A stretch of DNA of 64,000 bases from Chitinophagaceae bacterium (lineage in GTDB: Bacteria > Bacteroidota > Bacteroidia > Chitinophagales > Chitinophagaceae), in the NCBI GenBank assembly GCA_016721725.1, contig JADKHN010000001.1, forward strand, positions 806,001 through 870,000, in the 5' to 3' direction. The position numbers and the translations under genes are program-made. The notes under the pieces are model-generated. The model was not told where the DNA came from and did no database searches. It saw only the letters and a program-made list of their open reading frames with translations. Below, one piece after another: positions 20,101 to 30,862 of this stretch (positions are counted from its first letter, which is position 1; the number at the start of each line of letters is the position of its first letter).

Positions 20101-21595
20101 GGACGATGCTAACCAGGCCGGTGCCTGCTTCGGCGTTGCTGTATCTTCTGCCGGCGATGTAAATGGCGATGGTTATAGTGATGTGATCATCGGCGCATAC
20201 TTGTATGATGATGGTGCTAATACCGATGAAGGCCGTGCCTTTATTTATCATGGTTCTGCAACAGGTTTATCGGCCACTCCAAACAATACACAGGATGACA
20301 GCAACCAGGCTTATGCCAATTTTGGTATTTCTGTTTCAACTGCGGGTGATGTAAATGGAGATGGATACAGCGATGTTATTATCGGCGCTTCACAATATGA
20401 TGATGGTGCCAATGTGAATGAAGGAAGGGCATATATCTATTATGGATCATCAACAGGTTTGGCAGCAAGTCCCAGTAGCCAAATTGATGATGCCAACCAG
20501 GCCAACACGCTTTTAGCCAATTCTGCATCTTCGGCAGGTGATGTAAATGGCGATGGATATAGCGATATTATAGTAGGAGCTAATGGCTATGATGATGGCG
20601 CCAATACCAATGAAGGAAGAGCCTTTGTTTACAACGGCAATGAGTTCACCACAAACAAGCGCAATAATATCCGCCTGTACAATGCTAACCTTACCACACC
20701 TATCAACAGCACCAATTTTAATATCGGCAATTTTGGCGCAGGACTTTTTGCAAAATCTTTTTTGGGCAGAAACAGGGGCAAATTAGTCTGGCAGACAAGG
20801 CTCAGCTACAATGCCTTTAGTGGCACACCAATCACCAATAGCACTTTATTTACAGCACAACAGGCTTCCTATACCAACCTGGGATTGTCTGGTGTGGAAC
20901 TGAAAAATGTAATTACAAAATTACTAGGGGGCAGGTACACAAAACTAAGGGCAAGGGTAAAATACAATCCTGCTCTCGCCATCACCGGGCAGGTATATGG
21001 GCCATGGCGTTATGTATCCAATATCATTGATGCCAATAGCCGCGGTGTGATACTACCCGTTGAATTAATTTCTTTTAATGCTGCATGGAAAGAGAAAGGC
21101 AAGACCGCACAGTTAGAATTTAAAACCGATAAAGAGAACGGTGTTTGTTGTTTTGATATGGAGAAGAGTACAGATGGTTTTAATTTTTCTACAATTGGAA
21201 CCATTCCTGCAAAAAATACCTCAGGCATCCAAACCTATAATTTTATTGATAATAATGCAGTCAATAAAAAACAATTCTACCGTATAAAAATAAAAGCCAT
21301 CAATGGTAATATTGACTACAGTAATATCCAGCAGTTACAAAATGGTGGTTCAACAGAGATATTGGTATTCCCCAATCCGACTGCTGATGCCTTGCAGTTA
21401 CAATTGAATAATAATTATGGTAAGATGAATGTGCAGGTTATTAATGCAGGCGGTCAAGTTGTAATGCAATTCCGCAACCTTTCTGCAACTAATCAAACAC
21501 TCCTATTACCTGTGAATGATTTGTCTGCAGGGCAATATTGGCTGCGCATTCAGAGTGGTGGTGAAAACCAGGTGCTGCAGTTTGTTAAGCAGTAA
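17171..21595 (+). CDS. FG-GAP array copy C: giant T9SS-exported surface protein, intact
   Basis: This is 1474 residues from the ATG at 17171; a TTG directly before it could add one residue. The order is signal peptide (MYKFFTLAAAVAIMPLS), N-terminal domain to about residue 268 (ending YPITIDPLS), 14 FG-GAP repeats (about 275-1155), bridge (NKRNNIRLYNANLTTPINS), fibronectin-like domain (LPVELISFNAAW) and T9SS tail (ILVFPNPTADAL to LQFVKQ). Blade 5 lacks the usual DDGAN loop and reads YLYDLVALNTDFGRAF. Blade 6 has an SFGDASQ linker. Copy D has the same two oddities at the same positions. The 3' end is richer in A and T and more diverged than the near-identical tails of copies B, D, E and F. The PIAIG inserts are absent. 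It is divergently arranged with the histidine kinase, 171 bp apart. Confidence 0.92.
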   Translation: MYKFFTLAAAVAIMPLSKQAPADLAFVSKKEKQAYIFPYKNSLPDPFKAETKPAEPWSQNWMATAQENIRKSEYHFVWEEKLKAYCTPNRKNNLRFFYDDRGFVVEPGRTKIPIGDIGKTTKPDEIKYRTIADWKVKFDLDKKQVGIGQWRVGENKAEYVSDKITVQYINNDEGMRQNFIVHAPLSNDDELKLNFSVKTKLKTYLHGNQLQFFRKKENVLNYEQLKVWDAEGKPLEAVIKKCKKSKYSIEVNTKYAAYPITIDPLSTTPNSTPDDANQAGAKFGCSVASAGDVNGDGYSDVIIGALDYDDGANLSEGRAFVYHGSATGLSASPISTPDDANLNLARFGCSVASAGDVNGDGYSDVIIGAFQYTDGANSNEGRAFVYHGSAIGIAASPNSNLDDANQAGACFGYSVASAGDVNGDGYSDVIIGAFQYNDGVNTDEGRAFVYHGSVTGLSASPNSTHDDANQASVFFGGSVASAGDVNGDGYSDVVIGASQYDDGGNTNEGRAFVYHGSATGLSTTPNSTLDDGNQLGTLFGCSVASAGDVNGDGYSDVIIGAYLYDLVALNTDFGRAFIYYGSAIGLSATPTSFGDASQTGEGVGISVACAGDINGDGYSDVILGAIGYDDGVNTNEGRAFVYYGASTGLVTTAGSTPDDSDQADSWFGYSVSSAGDVNGDGYSDVIIGAQYYDDGVNTNEGRAFVYHGSAAGLSTSPNNTQDDANQAGANFGYSVSLAGDVNADGYSDVIIGAFMYDDGANVDEGRAFVYHGSATGLAATPNNTQDDANQAGANFGVSVSTAGDLNGDGYSDVIIGANGFDDGANTAEGRAYVYHGSATGLGASPVSTPDDANQANANFGISVADAGDLNGDGFSDVIIGASGYDDGANTDEGRAFVYHGSATGLSANPNSTPDDANQASSSFGCSVASAGDVNGDGYSDVIIGAYQYDDGANANEGRAYVYHGSGSGISAFPSNTQDDANQAGACFGVAVSSAGDVNGDGYSDVIIGAYLYDDGANTDEGRAFIYHGSATGLSATPNNTQDDSNQAYANFGISVSTAGDVNGDGYSDVIIGASQYDDGANVNEGRAYIYYGSSTGLAASPSSQIDDANQANTLLANSASSAGDVNGDGYSDIIVGANGYDDGANTNEGRAFVYNGNEFTTNKRNNIRLYNANLTTPINSTNFNIGNFGAGLFAKSFLGRNRGKLVWQTRLSYNAFSGTPITNSTLFTAQQASYTNLGLSGVELKNVITKLLGGRYTKLRARVKYNPALAITGQVYGPWRYVSNIIDANSRGVILPVELISFNAAWKEKGKTAQLEFKTDKENGVCCFDMEKSTDGFNFSTIGTIPAKNTSGIQTYNFIDNNAVNKKQFYRIKIKAINGNIDYSNIQQLQNGGSTEILVFPNPTADALQLQLNNNYGKMNVQVINAGGQVVMQFRNLSATNQTLLLPVNDLSAGQYWLRIQSGGENQVLQFVKQ

Positions 21596-21687
21596 AATGA
21601 CAAATGAAAGACCTGGTAATAATAGAAGGCTTTAACCCTTTATCCTGTAATATACCATCACAGTAAGTCTTTATTAATCGGGAAGAG

Positions 21688-24600
21688 ATGAATAGAACAT
21701 TTTTATTGGCGGCGGCGGTAGTTGTGATGCCGGTTTCGGAACAGGTGTCATCCCAACTTTCTTTTGATAACCCGAAAGAAGAGCGTTCCCATATCTTCCA
21801 TTATAAAAACACACTTCCTGATCCTTTTAAACCCGAGACCAAACCAAGCGAACCCTGGAGCCAGAACTGGATGGCCAACGCACAGGAAAAAATCCGCAAA
21901 AGCGAATACCATTTTGTTTGGGAAGAAAAATTAAAAGCCTGGTGCACACCCAACCGAAAAAATAATCTCCGTTTTTTTTATGATGAAAATGGGTTTAGTG
22001 TTGAACCAGGGAGAACAAAGATCCCGATTGGTGAAATTGATAAGACAACAAAGCCTGATGAAATAAAATATAAAACAATTCCTGGATGGAAAGTAGAATT
22101 CGGACTTGATAAAAAGCAAGTGGGCAGAGGTAACTGGCAAGTGGGTGAGAACAAAGCGGAGTATTTAACAGATAAAATAACCGTACAATACATCAACAAC
22201 AATGAAGGCATGCGGCAGAATTTTATTGTGCATTCGCCTTTATCAAATAATGATGAACTGAAAATAAATTTCAGTATTAAAACAAAGCTGAAAACTTATT
22301 TGCATGGTAACCGGTTGCGGTTCTTTCATAAACAAAAAAATGTGCTGAATTATGAGGAGTTAAAGGTTTGGGATGCGGAGGGTAAATCACTTGAGGCATC
22401 AATTAAGAAAACTAAAAAGAATAAATTTTATTTACAGGTAAATACAAAAAATACTGCTTACCCAATTACGATCGATCCTTTAAGTGCAACTCCAAATAGT
22501 ACACTTGATGATGCTAACCAAGTTGCGGCAGGTTTTGGAACAAGTGTTGCTTCTGCGGGGGATGTAAACGGAGATGGATATAGCGATGTAATTATTGGTG
22601 CTCCTTCTTATGACGATGGTGCAAATAATGCTGAAGGCAGGGCTTTTGTGTATCATGGTTCGGCAACTGGGTTATCTGCTATTCCCAATAGTACGCCGGA
22701 TGATGCTAACCAGAATAATGCACAATTTGGATCTTCGGTATCCTCTGCAGGTGATGTGAATGGTGATGGGTATAGCGATGTAATTATTGGTGCCCATGGC
22801 TATAGTATTATTGCGCTTGGTGCTGAAGGGGGTCTTTGTATATCACGGTTCTGCTACTGGATTATCAACATCACCCAACAGTATACGAACTGACTCCAAT
22901 GATGGCGGTTCAAATTATGGATTAAGCGTTGCATGTGCGGGAGATGTGAACGGGGATGGTTATAGCGATGTGATCGTTGGTGCCCGGTTTTACACGGATG
23001 GAGCAAACGCTTTTGAAGGGCGTGCTTTTGTTTACCATGGTTCTGCTTCTGGCATATCTGCATCACCAAACAGTACCCCCGATGATGCAAACCAGGGATC
23101 TGCTTATTTTGGTACAAGTGTTGCCTCAGCCGGAGATGTGAATGGAGATGGATACAGTGACGTGGTCATTGGAGCCCCAAACTATGATGACGGAGTAAAT
23201 GGAAATGAGGGGCGTTCTTTTCTTTATCATGGCTCTGCTTCAGGAATTTCAGTTTCACCAATCAGTATTTTGGATGATGCCAATCAGGTAAATGCACGGT
23301 TTGGTCATAGTGTGTCAAGTGCAGGAGATGTAAACGGCGATGGATACAGTGATGTTGTTGTTGGTGCGTTCTTATATGATCTGGTAGCAATTGATACAGA
23401 TTTTGGGCGTGCGTTTATTTATTATGGCAGCTCTACGGGATTATCTGGCGTTCCTGTAAGTTTTGGAGATGCTTCCCAGATATCAGAAAGGTTTGGGATA
23501 AGTGTTGCATGCGCCGGTGATATTAATGGAGACGGATACAGTGATTTGATAATAGGCGCTGATAATTATGACGATGGGGCGAATGCAGATGAGGGGCTGC
23601 GTTTATATATTTTGGAGCTTCAGCAGGTATGATAACTACAGCTGGAGATATTCTGGATGATGCAAACCAGGCAGGTGCCCAATTTGGATATAGTGTGGCT
23701 TCTGCCGGTGATGTAAATGGCGACGGATACAGCGATGTTATTGCCGGCGCCAGGTTATTTGATGATGGTGCAAATGCCGGCGAAGGTCGTGCCTTTGTTT
23801 ACCATGGCTCTCCTGCCGGTCTTTCTGTTTCTCCCACCAACAACCTTGATGACGGCAACCAGGCCGGAGCCAATTTTGGTTATTCTGTTGCGCTTGCCGG
23901 CGATGTAAATGCAGACGGATACAGCGATGTGATCATCGGCGCTCATCAGTTCGATGATGGTGCCAATACCGTTGAAGGTCGTGCATTCGTTTATCACGGT
24001 TCGGCAACAGGATTATCTGCCACCCCCAACAGCACGCTCGATGATGCCGACCAGGCCGGCGCCCAGTTCGGATTCAGTGTTTCCTCTGCCGGTGACGTAA
24101 ACGGAGATGGTTACAGCGATGTGGCGATCGGCGCGCCTTATTACGACGATGGCGCCAATGCGGATGAGGGCCGCGCCTTTGTTTATCATGGTTCCGCCGC
24201 CGGGTTATCGGCCTCCCCCAATAATATCCCCGATGACGCCAACCAGGCCGGCGCCCGGTTCGGCTATAGTGTTGCCTTTGCCGGGGACGTCAACAGTAAT
24301 GGCTTCAGCGATCTGATCATCGGCGCTCCTTATTTCGACGATGGCGTCAATGCCGATGAGGGCCGGGCCTTTCTTTATTTTGGGGTGTCATCCGGGTTGC
24401 AGGCAAGTCCGGTCAGTGTTGCTGATGATGCCAACCAGGCCAGCGCATTCCTCGGATGCAGTGTGGCCACCGCCGGAGATGTGAACGCCGATGGCAAAAG
24501 TGATGTGATCATCGGGGCCTATGGCTATGATGACGGCGCCAATACAGACGAAGGCCGGGCCTTTGTTTATTATGGAACGGGAACAGGATTGCCCGCAAGT

Positions 24601-26109
24601 CCTTCCAGTACACCAGACGATGCCAACCAGGCAGGCGCCAATTTTGGTTACCGTGTTGCCTGTGCCGGAGATGTAAATGGTGACGGTGATAACGAAGTGC
24701 TCATTGGAGCTCCCGAGTACGATGATGGGGCCAATACTGCAGAGGGCCGCGTATACGTTTATCATGGTTCGGGAACAGGTTTATCAGCTACGCCCAACAG
24801 CACATTGGATGATTGCAACCAGGCCGGGGCCAGGTTTGGCATCAGCGTTTCCACTGCGGGAGATGTTAACGGTGATGGATACAGCGATGTGGTGATCGGG
24901 GCGGCTTATTACGATGATGGCGCCAATACCGAAGAAGGCAGGGCTTTTATTTACCAGGGTTCCTCTTCAGGTTTACCCGCCTCACCCAATACAACTTTAG
25001 ATGACGCCAACCAGGCGGGTGCAAGATTCGGCATCAGCGTGGGTACAGCAGGAGATGTGAACGGAGATGGATACAGTGATGTTCTGTTGGGAGCCTATCT
25101 TTACAACGATGGGGCCAATGCCGATGAAGGCCGGTCCTTTGTGTATAATGGAAATGAGTTCTCATCCAACAAGCGCAATAACATCCGGCTTTACAACTCC
25201 AATCTCACCACACCCATCAACAGCAGCAACATCAATGTGGGTAATTTCGGGGCGGGGTTGTTTGCCCGGTCCTTTTTAGGAAGGGTGGATGGGAAACTGG
25301 TTTGGGAAACAAGACTCAATTACAACAGCTTCAGCGGAACGCCCATCACCAACAGCGCTTTATTTACCTCTCAACAGGCGGCTTATACCGACCTGGGTAT
25401 TGCGGGCTCGGAATTAAAGAATCTCATTACCAAATTGCTGGGCACAGGCCGATACACCAAACTCAGGGCCAGGGTGAAATACCGTCCTTCGCTGGCCATC
25501 ACCGGGCAGGTGTATGGGCCCTGGCGCTATACTTCCACGGTACTCGACGCCAATAACCTCGGCGTGCTGCCCATCGAAATGGTCTCTTTCAACGCCGCCT
25601 GGCTTCAAAAGGGCAGATCCGCCAAACTGGAATTCAAAACGGATAAGGAATCGGGCATCTGTTGTTTTGATATCGAAAAGAGTCTGGATGGTTTTAATTT
25701 CTCTACCATCGGTTCTTTGCCGGCGAAGAATATATCCGGTATTCAGTCCTACCTGTTCACCGACAACAACGCAACCGGCAACAAACAATTTTACCGCATT
25801 AAGATAAAAGGCATCAGCGGACAGATCGAATACAGCAATATCCAGCAACTGCAGAACAACGGCTCAACCGAGATCCTCGTCTTCTCCAATCCAACCACCG
25901 ATATCCTTCATTTGTCGCTCAACGGATCCTACACCAGGATGGATCTGCAGGTCTTCAATGCCGCCGGACAAACGGTCATACATATGATCAGCCTGCCGGT
26001 ATCCAATCAGTCCTTGCGCATCCCGGTCAACAACCTACCCCCCGGCCGCTACTGGCTGAAATTGCAAAGCGGCGGTGAGAAACAGATGCTGCAGTTTGTG
26101 AAGTACTAA
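21688..26109 (+). pseudogene. FG-GAP array copy D, two frameshifts
   Basis: It begins like copy C (signal peptide, then SEPWSQNWMANAQEKIRKSE) and has the same order of domains, 14 FG-GAP repeats and a T9SS tail ending LQFVKY. Two frame breaks are seen, and both fall in the EGRAFVYHG strand that closes a blade. At about 22825-22833, two bases are missing (GAAGGGGGTCTTTG against the expected GAAGGCCGGGCCTTTG). At about 23591-23596, one base is missing (GGGGCTGCGTTT). Together they remove three bases, so the frame is restored and only about 770 bp (blades 3-6) is out of frame. In the first frame translation stops at 22893. Blades 8, 10, 11 and 12 (NADGY, NSNGF, NADGK and NGDGDNE loops) match the same blades of copy F. 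Confidence 0.8.
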
Positions 26110-26112
26110 ACC

Positions 26113-26142
26113 GAGGTGTCAACTCTTAAGAGTTGACACCTC
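26113..26142. repeat. 30-bp perfect palindrome after FG-GAP copy D
   Basis: GAGGTGTCAACTCTT is followed directly by its reverse complement, with no loop or mismatch, starting 3 bp after the stop codon of copy D. There is no T-run. A shorter related sequence, TGTCAACTCTT, lies just after the stop codon of copy E (about 30768-30778). It could stop transcription as a hairpin or be a mobile palindrome. Confidence 0.8.
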
Positions 26143-26149
26143 AATAGTA

Positions 26150-26200
26150 AAGCTGCAAAGCGGTGGTGAGAAACAGGTGCTGCAGTTTGTGAAGCCGTAA
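26150..26200 (+). pseudogene. Vestigial FG-GAP gene tail
   Basis: About 50 bp repeat the last codons of the family: in frame they read KLQSGGEKQVLQFVKP and then a stop. They lie 8 bp beyond the palindrome that follows copy D. The sequence differs from the tail of D itself at several third positions, so it is not a simple immediate duplication. It looks like the leftover end of another copy, or an older end of copy D displaced by the palindrome. Confidence 0.65.
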
Positions 26201-26313
26201 AAATATGTTGACTACCGAAATAACACAATGAGGCTGCTTTTTTCATTATTTTCGGAAATTCAAACCAACATCCGGTTAAAACCATTGTATTTTTTTCTTT
26301 ACAGTAAAATTAT

Positions 26314-29300
26314 ATGATGTACAAAATTTTTACCCTTGCTGTTGCAGTCTCTGTAATTCCGGTCTCGCAAAAAATTATAACTACAGATTTTACTGTACAC
26401 AATACAGAAGCTGTTAATTATATTTTTCCCTATAAAAATACCATTACCGCAAATCCTTTCGAGCCAGAAAAAAAACCAACCGAAGCCTGGAGCCAGAACT
26501 GGCAATCCACAGTGCAGGAAAACATACGCCAAAGCGAATACCATTTTAAATGGGAAGAAAAATTAAATGCTTACTGTACACCCAATCGAAAAAATAATCT
26601 TCGCTTTTTTTATAATGAAAACGGTTTCTCTGTTGAGCCGCGTACAACCAAAATACCCATTGGGGATCCGATAGCTATCGGATTTGACCCAACCGCCAGG
26701 CCAGATGAAAAAAAATATCGTGCCCTCCCCAACTGGAAAATAAAATTTAATACTGATAAAAATCAGGTTGGTAAAGGTTTTTGGAAGATTGTAGAAAACA
26801 AAGCTGAGTATATAACCGATAACATAACCGTTCAATACATCAACAACTACGAAGGCATGAGGCAGAATTTTATTGTGCATGCCCCCTTGTCAAAGAAAGA
26901 TGAACTAAAAATAAATTTGAGCGTAAAAACCACACTCAGGCATACATTAATCGGCAATCAATTGCAATTCTTTCACAAAAAAAACAATGTTTTAAATTAT
27001 AAGGCTTTAAAGTCTGGGATGCAAATAATAAGCCGCTGGATGCTTCTTTTTAAAAAAATAAAAAGGGAAATTATTATATCAGCATAGATACAAAAGATGC
27101 CGTTTACCCAATAACCATCGACCCCATCAGCACAGTACCGGATAGCACACCCGATGATGCCGACCAGGCATTTGCCTACTTTGGATATTCCGTTGCCAGC
27201 GCAGGTGATGTAAATGGCGATGGGTACAGCGATGTAATTATTGGAGCTTATTCATACGATGATGGTGCTAATACCAATGAGGGAAGGGCTTTTGTGTACC
27301 ACGGCTCGGCCGCAGGCCTATCGGCTACACCCAATAATACACCCGATGATGCCGACCAGTTCGGAGTCTCTTTTGGGTATTCCGTTGCAAGCGCCGGCGA
27401 TGTAAACGGTGATGGTTACAGCGATGTAATTATTGGAGCGGTTGGTTTTGATGATGGCGCAAATACCAATGAGGGCAGGGCCTTTGTGTACCATGGCGGG
27501 GCGGCAGGCCTTAGTGCCACTCCCAACAGCAGCCCAGATGATGCTGACCAGGCAAGTGCCTTCTTTGGAATTTCTGTTGCCAGCGCAGGTGATGTAAATG
27601 GCGATGGGTACAGCGATGTAATTATTGGGGCTTATGGATACGATGATGGTGCTAATGCAAATGAAGGACGGGCATTTGTCTATCATGGCTCCGCCGCAGG
27701 TTTATCCTCCACACCCAGCAGCACACCTGATGATGCTAACCAAGCGGGCGCTTATTTCGGATGGTCAGTTTCTTCCGCTGGCGATGTAAACGGTGATGGG
27801 TACAGCGATGTAATTATTGGAGCTATTTATTATGATGATGGCGCAAATGTCGATGAAGGCTGGGCTTTTGTGTACCATGGCTCGGCCGCAGGCCTTAGCG
27901 CTACACCCAACAGCACACCCGATGATGCCAACCAGGCAGGTGCCTACTTTGGATTTTCCGTAGCCAGCGCAGGTGATCTAAATGGCGATGGATACAGCGA
28001 TGTAATTATTGGAGCTTATCTATACGACGATGGTGCAAATACCGATGAAGGCAGGGCTTTTGTGTACCATGGCGGGGCGGCAGGCCTTAGTGCCACTCCC
28101 AACAGCAGCCCCGATGATGCCGACCAGGCAATTGCCTTCTTTGGATGTTCCGTTGCCAGCGCAGGTGATGTAAATGGCGATGGGTACAGCGATGTAATTA
28201 TTGGAGCTTATTTATACAATGATGGTGCAAATGCCGATGAAGGCCGGGCATTTTTGTACCATGGCTCGGCCACAGGCCTCAGCGCCACACCCAACAGCAC
28301 GCCCGATGATGCCGACCAGGCCAGTGCCAACTTTGGAATTTCCGTAGCCAGCGCGGGTGATGTAAACGGTGATGGGTACAGCGATGTAATTATTGGGGCT
28401 TATGTATACGACGATGGGGCAAATACCAATGAAGGCCGTGCCTTTGTTTACCATGGCTCACCAGCAGGACTTAGCACTACACCCAACAGCACACCCGATG
28501 ATGCCGACCAGGCAGGTGCCAACTTTGGATATTCCGTAGCCAGCGCCGGGGATGTAAATGGCGATGGGTACAGCGATGTAATTATTGGGGCCTGGCAGTA
28601 CGATGATGGTGCAAATGCCACTGAAGGCAGGGCTTTTGTGTACCATGGCTCGGCTACTGGCCTCAGTGCCACACCCAACAGCACACCCGATGATGCCGAC
28701 CAGGCAGGTGCCGGCCTTGGATTTTCCGTAGCAGGCGCCGGGGATGTAAATGGAGATGGGTACAGCGATGTAATTATTGGGGGGCCGTCGTACGATGATG
28801 GATTTACCGGTGAAGGCAGGGCTTTTGTGTACCATGGCGGGGCAGCAGGCCTGAGTGCCACACCCAACAGCACGCCTGATGATGCAGACCAGGCAAATGC
28901 CAGCTTTGGATCTTCCGTGGCCGGTGCCGGCGATGTAAACGGTGATGGTTACAGCGATGTAATTATTGGGGCTGATTTTTACGATGACGCACCAAATTTT
29001 AATGAAGGAAGGTGTTTTGTTTACCACGGATCGGCCACCGGCCTGTCGGCCACGCCCAACAGCACACCCGACGATGGCAACCAGGGTGCGATATTCTTTG
29101 GCTGCTCCGTAGCCAGCGCCGGCGATGTAAACGGTGATGGATACAGCGATGTAATTATTGGGGCTTACTCGTATAACGATGGCGCAAATACAGATGAGGG
29201 CAGGGCCTTTGTATATCATGGCTCGGCTACAGGCCTTTCGGCTTCGCCCAACAATACCCCCGACGATGCAAACCAGGCAGATGCATTCTTTGGAATTACC

Positions 29301-30752
29301 GTAGCAAGCGCAGGCGATGTAAACGGCGATGGATACAGCGATGTAATTATTGGAGCTTATACGTATAACGATGGCGCAAATATGGATGAAGGCAGGGCTT
29401 TTGTATATCATGGCTCGGCTACAGGCTTATCCGCTACACCTAACAATACACCCGATGATGCTGACCAGGCATTTGCCTACTTTGGATATAACGTAGCCAG
29501 CGCCGGCGATTTGAATGGCGACGGATACAGCGATGTAATTGTTGGAGCCCCATCGTATGATGATGGCGCAAATACCAATGAAGGCAGGGCCTTTGTGTAC
29601 CATGGCTCGGCCACGGGCCTTAGCGCCATACCCAATAGCACTCCTGATGATGCCGACCAGGCAGATGCTATATTTGGGCGTCCTGCATGCGCCGGCGATG
29701 TGAACGGCGATGGGTACAGCGATGTAATTATTGGGGCTTATTTATACGATGACGGTGCAAATACTGATGAAGGAAGGGCTTTTTTATATAATGGAAATGA
29801 ATTGACTGCTAACAAACGCAACAACTTACGCCTCTATAATACCAATCTCACCACCCCCATCAACAGCAGTAATTTTATTACCGGAAATTTCGGCACCGGC
29901 CTATTCGCCAGGTCCTTCCTTGGAAGAGCCAAAGGCAAACTGGTCTGGGAAACCCGCCTCAATTATAATCCGTGGAGCGGGACCCCCATCACCAACAGTG
30001 TCTCCTTTACCGCCCAACAGGTATCCTATACCGACATGGGCATCGCCGGCATCGAATTCAAGAATCTCATCACCAAGCTCCTGGGCTCCGGCAAGTTCAC
30101 CAAACTCCGGGCCCGCGTCAAATACGATCCCGTGACCGCCATCACCGGGCAGGTCTATTCGTCCTGGCGTTATGTATCCAGTATCATTGATGCCAATAAC
30201 CTCGGCGTGCTGCCCATCGAAATGGTCTCTTTCAACGCCGCCTGGCTTCAAAAGGGCAGATCCGCCAAACTGGAATTCAAAACCGATAAGGAATCGGGCA
30301 TCTGTTGTTTCGATATCGAAAAGAGTCTGGATGGTTTTAATTTCTCTACCATCGGTTCTTTGCCGGCTAAGAATATTTCCGGCATTCAGTCTTATCAGTT
30401 CACCGACAATAACGCCAACAACAACAAACAATTCTACCGTATTAAGATAAAAGGCATCAGCGGACAAGTCGAATACAGCAATATCCAGCAACTGCAGAAC
30501 AATGGCTCAACGGAGATCCTGGTCTTCCCCAATCCCGCCACCGACATCCTTCATTTATCACTCAACGGATCCTACAGCAGGATGGAGGTACAGGTCATCA
30601 ATGCCGCTGGCCAAACGGTCATACAGATGATCAGCCTGCCGGTATCCAATCAGTCCTTACGCATCCCTCTCAATAACCTGCCCCCCGGCCGTTACTGGCT
30701 CAGGCTGCAGGGCGGTGGCGAGAAACAGGTACTGCAGTTTGTGAAGTTTTGA
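26314..30752 (+). pseudogene. FG-GAP array copy E, one frameshift and one in-frame stop
   Basis: It has the same domain order, with 14 FG-GAP repeats counting one at 27172-27290, and a T9SS tail ending LQFVKF. In the N-terminal domain a single G is missing at about 27012: the sequence reads TTAAAGTCTGGGAT where homologues read TTAAAGGTTTGGGAT for LKVWD. After correcting this, the frame meets TAA at 27051-27053. Copy F has Gln (QKNKKNKFYI) at this place, and this copy then continues KNKKGNYYIS in the same frame. So there are two separate lesions within 40 bp, after which the frame is open to the end. As it stands translation ends at 27087, before the first propeller. The repeats are the most uniform of the six copies. 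A PIAIG palindrome is present at 26666-26683. Confidence 0.8.
26666..26683. repeat. In-frame palindromic insert (PIAIG element), copy 4
   Basis: ATCCGATAGCTATCGGAT, identical to the copy at 9206-9223 and at the homologous protein position (GDPIAIGFDPTARPDE). Confidence 0.85.
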
Positions 30753-30862
30753 TATGAGTTGTCAACTCTTCTTTAGATTTTTCAATAATTTTTCGCATCT
30801 TTAGTATTCCCCCGATCCTGTAAAAAGCCCGCCCAACCAGCTTTTTTAATTAATAAACAGGG

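Noticed and set aside
28458..29411. 317-codon open frame on the - strand with repeating NNYIAV and GTCLVGIIGCAVG text
   Set aside because: It is the antisense reading of the regular 192-bp FG-GAP repeats; the periodic DNA keeps the opposite frame free of stops.
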